Shown here piece after piece: positions 1 to 20,000 of a DNA stretch of 64,000 nucleotides. The stretch is from Tetracentron sinense. Taxonomy: Eukaryota > Streptophyta > Magnoliopsida > Trochodendrales > Trochodendraceae. The translations under genes were made by a program, and so were the position numbers. Within the stretch, counting starts at the first letter, position 1. The number at the start of each line of letters is the position of its first letter. The DNA lies in contig CM026554.1 in NCBI GenBank assembly GCA_015143295.1, forward strand, positions 48,668,627 to 48,732,626, written 5' to 3'. The notes beneath the pieces are model-generated. The model was not told where the DNA came from and made no database searches. It saw only the letters and a program-made list of their open reading frames with translations.

Positions 1-880
1 TATCATTTATATTGTAAATATTTGTGAGACGGGTGAGTGGGCCTTCTTGCCGTGTCATCTAATGAAAACTTCTATAAATTCATTCAGAATTCTCATAACT
101 ATAAGTCTATTCTACGTTCTCTCCCTAATAAGGGGGCACACCTTCGCGGCTTCACCATCCTAGCTATAGGGCAGGTTGACGGCCTCATCTAGCCATCCAA
201 ATATAAAAATATGTCTTATTGTGAGATAAGTTGAGATGGTAAAGCATACAAAAAGGTAAATATTATATTATATTTTTTTTGGTAGACACTAATCATTTGA
301 CTAGGGTTAGGGCTAATTTATTCTGTTAATTAAAGTTACAAACTTCAATCAAATCTTTCTTTCTACATTAATTATATTCATTCACATCATTTTTGCCTTC
401 CCCACCCATTTTTAGGGGCCTTAAAACTTGCATAAAGTCATTCCTCAGTAATGATGTAATTAGTCTTCGCTGAATGTAGATAACCTATCTCACGATTTCT
501 CCAATGCCCTCAATTCTTATTTTTAAACATATATAAGGGTGGTAGTGACCAAAAAAAAACAAAAAACATATATAAGGGTGGTGGTGCAATGGTAGGGTGC
601 ACCATACTATCTCTTAAAAGAAAAAATAATGGATGAAGCTTATCTGTGCAACCCAAAAACACATCCTTGATCAAACTAAAGCTAATGTAAAGCAGAAAAA
701 TCACATCTTTTTAAAGTTTTTAAACCCATAAAAGCATTCAATCTTTGCATCATCATCATCATCATCATCATATTGTCACATATATTCAAAACTATATGTG
801 AAGGAGGCTTGCATCATTGCTTCCGGCTATGACCACCCTCCCCTGCATGGAGTAGTTTTTTTTTCCAGTTCAAATACAAA
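1..880. other. Gene-free AT-rich stretch with a CAT microsatellite
   Basis: I see no gene here. The only clear structure is a run of eight CAT trinucleotides at 748-771. Short open frames on either strand show no recognisable domain and no coding composition. The stretch is ordinary plant intergenic DNA. Confidence 0.6.
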
Positions 881-881
881 G

Positions 882-1066
882 AGGAACTCTGCTTCGGCAT
901 TTAGCTGAGCAGAGCTCCCTTTTTTACACTATCCAAGGGGGCAATCTTGTAATTTTGGTGCATTAAAAAATTATCCAAGAAGAGATCAGTAATTACAAAT
1001 GTTCCATGCCCATAGTGTAAAAAGGAGAGCTCCTATTCAATGCCATTAAGCAGAGCTCCTGAATCT
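882..1066. repeat. Imperfect inverted repeat, MITE-like
   Basis: The left arm runs from about 882 to 935 and contains AACTCTGCTTCGGCATT and TTTTTTACACTAT. The right arm at about 1012-1066 is its imperfect reverse complement, with GCAGAGCTCC near its end. The middle is about 75 bp of AT-rich sequence. The layout fits a small non-autonomous TIR element, but I could not fix a target duplication. Confidence 0.45.
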
Positions 1067-1069
1067 TTT

Positions 1070-1206
1070 TTTTTTGGGGGGGGGGGGGGGAACGTTGAGT
1101 AGTTGATATTCTAATCTGTAAGGGAAGGGGGGGGGGGAAGAGTAGTTGATATTCTAATCTGTAAAGGGGGGGCAACGTTGAGTAGTTGATATTCTAATAT
1201 GTAAAA
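1070..1206. repeat. Three-copy minisatellite with G-tracts
   Basis: The motif GAGTAGTTGATATTCTAAT occurs three times (about 1096, 1140 and 1178), separated by G-rich runs including a run of about 15 G at 1076-1090. It looks like a local tandem expansion with replication-slippage-prone poly-G. Confidence 0.6.
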
Positions 1207-1250
1207 GAGCTCTGTTTTTGGTGGATAGAGAGAAGCACAAATAGAATGGA

Positions 1251-1545
1251 ATGATTTCAGGTGGGGCCCATTTCACATGGTGGGCTCCACCTGAAATCCT
1301 GCTCTCTTAAAGCATGGTCTCGGCCCTATGAGGGTCTCAAGATTTATCCTTATTCAATGGACTTTGCTACTAAGACCCTCTTAGGGCCGAGACCATGCTC
1401 TAAGAGAGCATGATTTCAGGTTGGGCCTATTTTGCATGGTGGGCTCCACTTGAAAATCCGCTCTCTTAGAGCATGCTCTCGGTGGTCTCGGCCCTATGAG
1501 GGTCTCATAAGCTTTATCCTTATTAGAAGCTTTATCCTTATTGAA
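1251..1545. repeat. Two direct repeats flanking an inverted TIR segment
   Basis: A unit of about 110 bp starting ATGATTTCAGGT (1251) recurs at 1409 in the same direction, including GGTGGGCTCCAC and GGTCTCGGCCCTATGAGG. Between them, GCATGGTCTCGGCCC at about 1313 has its inverse GGGCCGAGACCATGC at about 1385, forming a hairpin of roughly 90 bp. This is probably a small TIR transposon plus a local tandem duplication; I cannot tell which came first. Confidence 0.5.
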
Positions 1546-2006
1546 AACGAAAGTTTTGATCTTTACCCCTCTATGCACCTTCCATGGCTGCTTGTATTTG
1601 TAGTCTTAATTGTGTCTATGCAAGTAATTAGTTGGGTTTTTCCAAGGGATTTAATTTGGGGTTAACTTAGTATGTGATTAACTCTTCTTATGTCAGCTTA
1701 GTTGAAATTCTTAAAACATAACCCACCTAATCCCTCTAACTTACCTTAATGAGATGGAACTCGCATAGTGGTTGTAAGATTATTCAATCACTACCCTCTC
1801 TAATGGCATTCAAACTTAGGGACATTACATCATATCCAGATGAAAGGCCGATTAGTAGCTATGTATCTCAATCAACCAACTTCGTCCAACCACAAGCCTA
1901 GTCTTTTATAGTAGGTGCTGATGGATCGAGTCAAGCGGATTGACTCATTTGTTTTATTATTTGAAAGTGGTTTGTAGGAATTGCGATAGTATGCTTAGCG
2001 TTCTTA

Positions 2007-2452
2007 GAGCATTCCTAGCAGCCTCACCAAATTTCACTCACCAAAATAGCCAAAACCCACAAAAAGTGGTTTGGTGAGCCACTTTTTTAAAACACTCCCA
2101 ACAGCCTCACCATTTTAACCAAAACAAAAGGAGAGAGAAGCAATATTTTATCATTTGTGTGGGAAAACGAAAAAGGAAGAAAGAGAAAAATATTATTTTA
2201 TTGTTTGTGTGGGACCACAAAAAAGAAAGGGAGAGAGAGAAACCTTATTTTATTATTTGTGTGGGCCCAAGGGTGAGAAGATTTAACTTTGGTGAGTCTA
2301 CAGTACTCACCAAGTTTGGTGAGTACTGTAGACTCACCAAAGAGATTTCTTCATTCTGTTGAGGCTGCTGGGAGTCATTTTAGCACCTTTTTAGTCTTTT
2401 GGCTCACCAAAATAACCAAAAAGTTATTTTGGTGAGGCTGCTAGGAATGCTC
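2007..2452. mobile_element. Tourist-like (PIF/Harbinger) MITE
   Basis: The terminal inverted repeats are GAGCATTCCTAGCAGCCTCA at the left and its inverse ending GGAATGCTC at the right. The element is 446 bp with no coding capacity. It is bounded by the trinucleotide TTA at 2004-2006 and 2453-2455, the target duplication expected of PIF/Harbinger elements. The centre (2288-2341) is a perfect palindrome with 26-bp arms around a 2-bp loop. Confidence 0.8.
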
Positions 2453-3442
2453 TTATAGTATAGTAGGAAGACTAGAATTTACAAGGCACGGTCAAAGAAA
2501 AAGACGCTAGAATTTTTTGTTTTCAACTTTGACTCTTTAGAAGGAAAGAAAGGAGAAATTGCAAAATAACAATGAATTAGATAGCCTTTGTAAATCACTA
2601 GCGTGATTCTGTTGACTTGAATGAGGGTGATTATAATTTTTCTGTCTAGGTGCCTATGTTGCGAAGAAAGTCAATAGCTGCTTCCACTCACTCTCTCTCT
2701 CTCTACGCTATAGAGAAAGAAAGACATGACATGACAGTCCATTTGACTATAAGTTATAATTAATTCCACTCTATTGAGGAATACATTTATTTTTAAATTT
2801 GATTGTATGATTTCCCTTTGATAGAGATGTGATCAAAATTACTAATGGGATGTTTCTAAATCTGTTTAGATCTTATTTGATTAGCATTAACCTCTTATGA
2901 TTCACTAGTTCATACTTAGATTGTAAAATCACTAATTTTGACATATAATCGGATGATATAGATGTTTTTGATCAGACAATGTTTACCACTTGTCTCCCAA
3001 AGGATTCATATTAACACCACAGTCGGATTTGAAGTCATTGTCATTCAAACGACGTGAATCTCTTATATTCAGGTAGGCTAATTATATACATGGCTAGGTA
3101 GTAAATGCGTGACCATTAAACAACCTTGTTTATACATCAAATTTGAGGAAGATGCGGTACTTCTTTTGACCCACAAATAAAATTAATGTATCATTCTTTT
3201 TCCAAGACATGACAAAAAAGGCTTAATTAAGGAAGTCTAGATTGTTTAATTAGATGATAAAAACTATAAATTCGGTTGGATTGCATTAATCCTAATTAAT
3301 GCTACTAATGAGGATTAAAAGAGGAACTTGTACATATAATTTTTTTGCGTTCTCAAAGAAATAATACGTGTCGCTCAAAACGCGTAATCTATGACAAAAT
3401 TTTTATCCCTCACATATATACCACATATTCAATATACATATA

Positions 3443-3868
3443 CTAGCGTGTGGCACGTGCGATGCACGTGAGAGCAAGGAGAAGGAGTTAAACACAGTTA
3501 ATAGGAGTTAAAAGGGACCCGTGTTAACCCACGGGTGCGATTGAACTCGGTAGTGGCACATGCGATGCACATGAGAGTGAAAGGAAGGAGCTAACGACAA
3601 TTAATAGGAGTTAAAATGGACACGTGTTAACCCGTGGGTGTGATTGAACTCTCTGCGAGTTCAATCACGATTGGCTGTGATTCTAAATAGATAAAAGAGC
3701 AAAGGGGTAGTTTGGAAATTAAAGTAAAATATTAAATCAAAGGCAAAGGGTAGTTTGGGAATTAAAGTAAAACATTAAATCAATATTTTGTTTTGTTTTA
3801 ATATAAGGACAGTTTAGAAATTTTGGAAAAATCATCAATACATGCCTATCGTATTATAATAGTAAAGA
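3443..3868 (-). mobile_element. Non-autonomous Helitron
   Basis: On the minus strand the element begins TCTTTACTATTATAATA (3868 leftward) and ends with a short hairpin of CACGTGC / GCACGTG followed by CCACACGCTAG (3443-3446). It sits between host A and T, as Helitrons do. It is 426 bp, has no coding capacity, and contains two tandem imperfect copies of a ~98-bp unit (GGAGTTAAAAGGGAC, GATTGAACTC) that also occurs in non-Helitron elements of this window. A second member lies at 40683-40971. Confidence 0.75.
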
Positions 3869-4485
3869 TATATATTTTGATAAATAAATTTTCATTGGAA
3901 ATAATTTCTTATTTTATTTTTTCTTATATTAAGACTATATTTAATTAGAGGGAAAATAGGTGTACTTTTTTGTTTGCTTGTTTGTTGGGGAACTTTTTTT
4001 TTGTTTGGCATGTTACAAAATGAATTTTTTTTATTACAAGTATTTCTCTATTATTTCTTCATATTTAAGGAAAGATATTTCTCAAAAAAAAATAATAATG
4101 AGAAGTTATTTTAAATTCTTTTTTTTTTGTCGATAACGTTTCTCCAAACAAATAAAGCCTAAAAGAAATATTGTTGGTTTGAAAAAAACAGAGACCTCAA
4201 TTTTCCCTATAATGTCCAAACAAACAGATACATCTAAAAAAACAAAGAGGAAAATGAATACATACGTGATTGGATCATGAATAGCAAAAAACCCTTTTTA
4301 AATCATAAATAGCCGTCATTTGGGGTTTCTCACCTAAAACCCTCGCTTTCTCTCCCGCCGGAGAGCTGCCGTCCGATGTACGGCACCACCACCGCCACCG
4401 CCACCGCCACCGCGAAAAAGAAGAGAAAAAGGAAAAGCAAAGCTCTGAGAGAGACTGAAGAGAGATATCTAGTGAGCTTTGAAAT
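3869..4485 (+). promoter_or_regulatory. Promoter and leader region of the CDPK gene
   Basis: This AT-rich stretch leads into a pyrimidine-rich leader and an (ACC/GCC)n run at 4382-4412. A weak TATA-like sequence, TTTAAATCATAAATAG, lies at about 4296-4311, which would put transcription start near 4330-4340. Both are inferences from spacing only. Confidence 0.35.

Positions 4486-4510
<25 letters not shown>
4376..4510 (+). other. Upstream ORF overlapping the CDPK start
   Basis: An ATG at 4376 opens a 44-codon frame (starting MYGTTTATAT) that ends at TGA 4508-4510, 25 bases past the kinase ATG and in a different frame. If transcription begins upstream of 4376 this uORF would compete with the main start. 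Its N-terminus is just the translated ACC/GCC repeat, so a functional peptide is unlikely; any role would be translational control. Confidence 0.35.
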
Positions 4511-13076
<8,566 letters not shown>

Positions 13077-14969
13077 GGTACAATTGCCTGAGCTAGGATT
13101 CCTGATCTTGTTTGTTTTGTGCTACTGTGTATTTCTTTACTGCCAAAGTCAAAACTATGTCATTGGGAAAATCATAGTTATGTTTTGAGTCCATAAATGA
13201 ACTGGGGAGGTTGTTGTTGACTGTATTGGGTTCTGTTTGTGGGACTGAGAGAGAGAGAGAGAGAGATCTTTTCAAATTCCGGTCACATTTACATGTAAAT
13301 TTGTCTCACGATTTGTGTTTCATTTCCCTGTAGTATTCGTGTTTTTCTAACTTGTGCAGACACCAATGAGAGCTGTTTATTGTCATTGTGAACATTGGGG
13401 AATTTTTAGTTGTTTTAGTTCTTCCTCAGTGCCCCTATTTACAAAAACTAAGCACTTCCCTTATTAATAGTTTACTGAGACAATAGTAGTAATTTTCCCT
13501 TAATACAATGCTTTCTTTCCTCTATTCGTTTTCTTGTTTGGAACTGCCACACATCTGCTGTTAGAAGAAAGCTTTTTGGTTTGCACACAAATAATGCTTT
13601 TGTGGAAAACAATCACATAACAAAATTACTTAGGTAATGGGTGGGTTGGGAACTTTATAAAAATCACAAATGAAATCACTTTAGCCGAGATCCGAGAGAC
13701 CCAAAAATCTGTAAAAGTTACACGTGCAATCTGTGCAAGTACTCGCTTTTCTTGTTCGAAAACTTCCATATATTCATATGCCAATCCGACGATAAGAGGT
13801 ATTATATAATTGCCTGTGAAAGAAGGGTCAACAAAAACACTCACAAAAAAGGATGGGGAATAAGTTCATCAATTCAATGGTAAATGTAGAGGAATAAGTG
13901 ACAGGATATCAACTTGGTAGAGGAATTGATTTATAGTAACAGCAACTGATATAATAATAATGATAACAATTTTTTAAAAATTTGTTTAAATGTTAGAGTG
14001 GGGTGGGGGGTTGATACTTGATAGGAATGTTAGTAGCTTGGAAATGATCTTTTCAGAGGACTTCGTTGATCGTTAGAGCAAGAGAGAGAACCCTTCTTCC
14101 AGGAACTCAAATGACGTTTGGGAGCCAACCTCAAGAGGAAAGTTTCAGTCACCTGTCTCCTTTTTAATCCCTTCCTCATGAGGAGGGTGTCTTGTCCCCC
14201 CTTTTCTCACCACCTGTCCCCTTTTTAGCTTAATTTAACTGTGGTTAACATTCACTGATCCTTACGAGCACCCGCGAGGTGCAGACTATTGCTCATTGCT
14301 GAAAAAGGCAATAGGATGCTATAACAAAGAGTTGCTTAACAGAAGATGAATGATAGTAGAACTGGAATGTGCCCTGAAAAATGGAAACACAATCCGTTAT
14401 AGCATGGTATAAAAATGGCAACACAATACCACCGCGACAGCTCTGGACATGTCCGTCTTGGATAGGAGATACCCATGGACATCTAACACGATGATGCACT
14501 TTTATCAGATATTTGTGATACTTGTGCAACTGGTTTAAGGCCACAAATTTGATCTCAAAGAAAGTAAAATGAAGTAAAGAAGGACCGGTTCCATTTTGCT
14601 TCTCCCTTCTTTTGCTAAGATTTATAAAACTTGGCACTTTGCACTTTGCACTTTACACTTTGTTAAGGTAGTTGTTAGGAAATTTGTGTCACTTTGTTAA
14701 GGTTTCTAACAAGATTAATTTTTACCCGTGGGAGATTTGAAGTCTTACCATTTCTATGAGATTTGAAATAATTCATTTTGTTACATTTGAAGTCTTATGA
14801 GAATTGTAATCTAAGAGATGAAAAGCACTATACATCTAGTTCTCAAAAGAATGCATATTGTCTATTGATAAAACTTCCAAAGTGCCAGGCTTTCTAAGTC
14901 TTTGCAAAAGATCGGACCCTAACCCACAAAAGGTTCTCTATGCCTCTACGTGATTAGATGAGCCAGTAT
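13077..14969. other. CDPK 3' flank and intergenic DNA
   Basis: The first few hundred bases are the likely CDPK 3' UTR, with a (GA)n run at 13249-13266. No clear gene follows. At about 14150-14300 there is a piece of the repeat superfamily seen at 42-51 kb, recognised by TTTAACTGTGGTTAACATTCACTGAT and by GACTATTGCTCATTG, shared with 43920-44210. Confidence 0.5.
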
Positions 14970-15257
14970 GGACCTCGGATTGTCTCTGGCGAAGTCAGAA
15001 AGGGCTCTCGGGGTTCCATACATTGTGTGACAATTGGCGTAAAAATGGGGAGAAGTCATTTTATTTTCTCCCCATGATTTTGACTTCTCCCCATTTGATA
15101 TCTCTCCCCCTTATTCTCACACACTTATCGCCACATGTTCTTATTATGTGTGGGGAAGTCAAAATCATGGGCCCATGATTTGACTTCTCCACCACTTGTC
15201 CCCTATTCTATGTCACCCGAGACAAGCTTTCTGACTTCGCCAGAGACAATCCAAAGC
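14970..15257. mobile_element. Mutator-type MITE, GATTSTCTCTGGC family, copy A
   Basis: The left end GGACCTCGGATTGTCTCTGG is matched in inverse by CCAGAGACAATCCAAAGC at the right. Nine-base flanks at 14961-14969 and 15258-15266 agree at 7 of 9 positions (ending CCAGTAT), fitting an old Mutator-type target duplication. Interior motifs GACTTCTCCCC and GATATCTCTC are shared with copies at 39681, 40350 and 48176. Confidence 0.65.
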
Positions 15258-15326
15258 CTCCAGTATGATAATGTTTCTACCAATTAGCATGCAAAATGGT
15301 AAATTAGCCCCATCAACAAAACTACG

Positions 15327-15947
15327 GGTGCACATGGGTACGGGTCAAATGGTGAACCGGACTGAACCGACCACCATGGTTCGGTTTTTTTAATGGTCCG
15401 GTCCGGTCCGGTCCGGTTCTGGTTCCTAATTACGTAAACTGATTTTCTTTGATTTGGTTATGGTTTCCTCAAATTTGAAATCGAACTGAACCGAGAATCG
15501 AACCGAAGTAGAACCGAATGTGGACCTGCAAATTGAATGTGAAACCCGCGAACCGAAAACCGTGTGAGAACCGAACCGAACCGAACCAAACCGGCCTATA
15601 ATTTTATTTTATTTTAGAACCCTTTCATTCTTTATAGAGAGCCCATGTAAATGGGCTTGGGCCTTTGGAGAAGCCACACAGATCCCGTGCTGATCTATAG
15701 GGGCCAAGTCATTATTGTCTTGATGGTCTAGCCCACGCATCGTTGGGCCCAAAATTTATCGACATTAGGACCAGTGGGTAGAACCGAACCGAACCAAACT
15801 GAGGCTCTTTGGTTCGGTTTTGGGTTGGTTTTTTTCCAAACCGAGTTCTACGGTTCGGTCTTGGGTTGGTTTTTTAGAATCGAGAACTGACGGTTCGGTC
15901 CCAAAATTTCTTAGAACTGACCCAAACCGAACTGTGTGCACCCCTAA
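15327..15947. mobile_element. Long inverted-repeat element, GGGTGCACA family, copy 1
   Basis: Starts GGGTGCACATGGGTACGG and ends GTGTGCACCCCTAA. The flanks carry an exact direct repeat ACAAAACTAC at 15317-15326 and 15948-15957, consistent with a 9- to 10-bp target duplication of a Mutator-type element. The interior consists largely of GGTTCGGT / ACCGAACC motifs in both directions, including (GGTCC)n at about 15399-15418. It has no coding capacity. A second copy lies at 36143-36706. Confidence 0.75.
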
Positions 15948-16102
15948 ACAAAACTACCTATTTTCCCATTTTTCCTTTTTTTGGTACTATACTCTCTCTC
16001 TCTTAGTGGTATTAATATTTGGTACCAGATACCTTACATTTGAAGTCGGACTTTACTGGTGCGCATTCCTACCTTAACTGCCACACTGAACTAAGAAATC
16101 AA

Positions 16103-16249
16103 CACACCATGGGCTTGTCCCAGTGGTTGGGTATCTCCCTTTGGGGAGGGGACGTGTGACTCGAGTTCGAGTCTTGGTGTGGTTGTTGACGCCCACCATA
16201 AGTACTAACCCCCTAACTCCTAACCGAGCCTATCAAGAAAAAAAAAAAA
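16103..16249 (+). mobile_element. tRNA-derived SINE with target duplication
   Basis: A 147-bp retroposon carries an A-box-like TGTCCCAGTGGTTGGG and a B-box-like GAGTTCGAGTC about 45 bp apart, then a short tRNA-unrelated tail and poly(A) to 16249. Direct repeats AACTAAGAAATCAA (16089-16102) and AACTAAGAAATTAA (16250-16263) differ at one base and mark a fairly recent insertion. It is not a functional tRNA gene, because no cloverleaf closes. Confidence 0.85.
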
Positions 16250-16725
16250 AACTAAGAAATTAAGCTTCACCATGCATAACCATTTTAAGTGCGACATAAA
16301 ATCCTCTCCTCATATAAGGGAGTTTCGTTTATAACACATAAGTCTTTTTTTAACTTTAGTTAATAACTTTAGTCTTTAGAGTTAATTTATTTTTCTAAAA
16401 TTTAAGGTCAGATGACTTTAATAAATTTTAATCACAATTAAAAAATATTAAAAGAGATATATCTTACCTGTACGACAAAGGAGTCCGGTTATCACCCTAA
16501 GGGAATTTCAAGTCTGTTAGTGCTTAGTGCTTACGTCTAGTCCACCCTAAAAGTCTTCCGCGTGGCAAGGTCTTGACAATGAGGACATATCATTTGGACA
16601 GTAACCAATGAAAAAGAGACACTTGCCCGTACTGTAAGCTGTATCCCAATTTCCCTAAAAAGCCAAATTAGCTTACCTTAATTTTTGTTTAAAAAATTAA
16701 TAATAATAATAAAAAACACGCGTTA

Positions 16726-17008
16726 TATTTTTATAGGGTACGTGGCCACTAACCTTTTTTGGGGATGGAAACGGATCCGTTTACACGATTTGCTAGACTA
16801 GAGAATCAATTGATCCCACAGGGGATGGTTGTCGTAGTCCGTGTGGGCGCGCGCGAAAGAGAGAGAGAGAGCAGAAGTCACTCAAAGCGATTGATTCCAG
16901 AATTTTCTCGACTCTTCCTAACATCCTTTTAGGTATTTCACTCTCTGTTTCTCTGTCTCTCTCTCTCGTTCGATTCGATCGATTTTCTGAGACAAAGGAA
17001 AGAAAGAG
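16726..17008 (+). promoter_or_regulatory. DnaJ promoter and leader with heat-shock-element-like array
   Basis: A TATA-like TTATATTTTTATAGG lies at about 16724-16738. At 16895-16917 the bases TTC-GAA-TTC-GAC-TTC alternate with exactly 2-bp spacers, that is five heat-shock-element pentamer cores with one mismatch. If the TATA call is right, this array sits in the 5' leader, about 92-114 bp before the ATG. Flanking GA- and CT-rich runs (16857-16872 and 16939-16968) are typical plant leader sequence. Confidence 0.5.
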
Positions 17009-20000
17009 ATGGGCGTTGATTATTACAACATTCTGAAAGTGGGAAGAAACGCAAACGAAGATGACCTAAAAAAGGCGTACAGGAGACTGGTCATGAGATG
17101 GCATCCGGACAAAAACCCTAGCAACAAGAAAGAAGCCGAAGCCAAGTTCAAGCAGATCTCCGAAGCCTACGACGTTCTCAGCGACCCTCAAAAGCGCCAG
17201 ATCTACGATCTCTACGGCGAAGAAGCCCTCAAATTTGACCAGGTCTCGCCTTCTTCGTCTGGTCCTAACCCTAATCCTAATCCTTCCTTCCGGTTCAATC
17301 CTCGCGACGCTGAGGACATCTTTGCCGAGTTCTTTGGTGGATCCGATGGCGGTGGTCGGAGTCGTGTTTTTGGGGAGGGTTATTTCAGGAATGTTGGTAA
17401 TCAGCCGCCTCGGAAAGCTCCGGCCATTGAGAACAAGTTTCCCTGTAGCCTGGAAGATCTTTACAAGGGTTCCAAAAAGAAAATGAAGATTTCCAGGACG
17501 GTTCCGGATGCTCATGGGTATGTATTTTTTCGTTTTTCTAACTTATTCCTGCTTACGCTCCATTTAATTTTCTAGGGTTTACGAGGAATTAAACTGATTT
17601 TTATTAATCTTGGATATTGAGAGTTCTTGGAGTAACATATGTAGTTTGTTTGCTATTGGTACATTTAGTAAGCACTGCAATTGTTACCAATATCATCCAC
17701 ATAAACAATTAAATAACAATTAAATTAGAGCTGGAGTAGATTCTCAAACGAAGATGCTTCACAAATAAAATATGGTTGGCATGACTCTAAACATAGTAAA
17801 TCTCATTACTGTACCGCACAATCTTTCAAACCAAACTTTAGGAAATTATTTTAGCCAATAAATTGTCTTCTTCAACTTGCAAACCTTGCCTTCTTGTAGT
17901 TGAACTTGAAATCTTGGAGGAAGATCTAAATATACCCCTTCCTGTAAATTTCCATGTAGAAATGAATTTCTCACATCCAACTTATGAAGATGTCAAGATA
18001 AATATGTTGCAACTGAGCAAAACTTTGAGAAAATTCATCTTGACAACTGGAGTAAATGTCTCCTGATAATCCACTCCATAAGTCTTAGTAAACCCTTTGG
18101 ACACCAACCTTGTATTGTATTTGTTCATTGTTCCATTAGCTATATGCTTCATTGTATACACCCACTTACAAACTTTTTTTTTTTTGAATCGATAAACACC
18201 CGTAATATATTAAAGAAGGAAAATAGTACAGAAAAGACGAGAAAACAGTTGAGAAGTTTACAAGTACATAAACCCAACAACACCCAAAAAACCCTGAAAC
18301 ACAAAGAAAGCTCATCTGAGACCAGCCATCAACACAACACCTTCCTCCCTCCATATCGAAATGTAACCTCGTCCACTCTAATACCAACACCCAAATCCGA
18401 GCACATATACGAGTCACTGAAGAAGCAGAATCCTCAAAAACCTGTTGATTTCTTTCTTTTCAAATCATCCATGATATTGCCCTTGGAAGAACTGCCTAGA
18501 TTACCTCCCTAACACCATCCACATTAGTCACATCCCAATAGGATAAGAAGTTGTGAAAGGAGGAGGGACCGAGAGAAAGACCCGGCCAATTCCCACACGG
18601 GCAAGGAAGAACCCCCATAACTCAAACACAGTAGGATAATGTAGTAATAGATGATCCATAGATTCTTTCACTTGGAAGCACAAGAAACACCGGTTGGCCA
18701 TCCTTCACCTTCTACTTTTTAAATGATCACAAGTTAAAATTTAATTCAAAGCCGCAGTCCAAATGAAGAAAGATACCTTAGAGGGAATCCCAGGGTTCCA
18801 CACAATCCAATGAGGAAAAGATTCAGCGGATACATGACCCGATGAATGTAACAGCGATCTTGCTGAGAATCGACCATGGTTGCCTTTGGACCAACTCCTG
18901 GTATCCCTAATATTAGCACATGGAGGGGTCGAGTTAACCCGCTCCAAAAGATAAGTCAAATTCTCAATTTCCCAATCATTCAGGGCTCGACGCATACTAG
19001 GACACCACACCACCTCCCTGCCTAACCTCTCAAAAGAGTCCTTAATTAACATCTCCTTGTCTACAGCTAATACGAAGAGGTTTCCAAAGTCATCCTTTAG
19101 CCTAGAGTTCCCACACTAGACATCCGACGAAAATCTAATCTCAGACCCCCTCCCAACTCGAAACCTAAAATGAGGCACAACCAATCTAGCAGTAGCCATA
19201 ATACCTTTCTAGAGACCTTGACCATGAGACCCCTTCACCTCTCTTGGAACCTAACACGAAGAGGCCCCATATTTGGCCACAATCACATATCGCCATAAAC
19301 TCTCTCTTTTCCCCAAATCGCCAAATCCATTTGCCTAGTAAAGCCTTGTTGACTTGAACTAGAGACTTGAGATTCAATTCCCTGTTAGCCTTAGGGCGGG
19401 AGAAGAGATTCCAAGTGACTAAGTGGTATTTGAATATATTGTCTTTCTCATTCCATAGAAAATCCCTTAGAGTCTCTCAAGGGAAACGGCCACCGAATGA
19501 GGAATGGTGAGAGTGGACGTGAAATAGGTAGGGAGACTACTCAGAGTGCTCTGGATAAGCGTCAATTTTTTCCCTTTCGATAAAAAAGAAGATTTTCACC
19601 CTGCTAGATGATTGGCCACTCTATCCAACACTGGGGTTCGGGCTGCCTTAGACTTAAAACCAGCCCCCAGAGGTAAACCTAAATACACAGAAGGGAGAGA
19701 CCCTACAGAGCAACTGAGGCAAATTGATAGCTGAACCATGTCAAAGACTATACCTACACCCAATAGCTCTGATTTCCCTAAGTTCACTCGAAGACCTGAC
19801 ACTTTCAAAACACCGGAGGAGGCATCGAAGATATAGAAGGTCCCCACTGGAAGATCGAAAAAAATTGAGAGTATCATCAGCAAACTGGAGATGGGATATG
19901 CGAAGACTGTCCAGGCCAATCGCAAAGCCTCTTAACACACCCCCCTCAGCTCTAGACAACATTCTACTCAGGGTTTCTGACACAATCACAAATAGAAAGG

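Noticed and set aside
16103-16180. Possible functional tRNA gene
   Set aside because: A and B boxes are present but stems do not pair, and the poly(A) tail with target duplication marks it as a SINE.
17066-17515. Minus-strand 149-codon frame over DnaJ exon 1
   Set aside because: Shadow of the conserved DnaJ coding strand.
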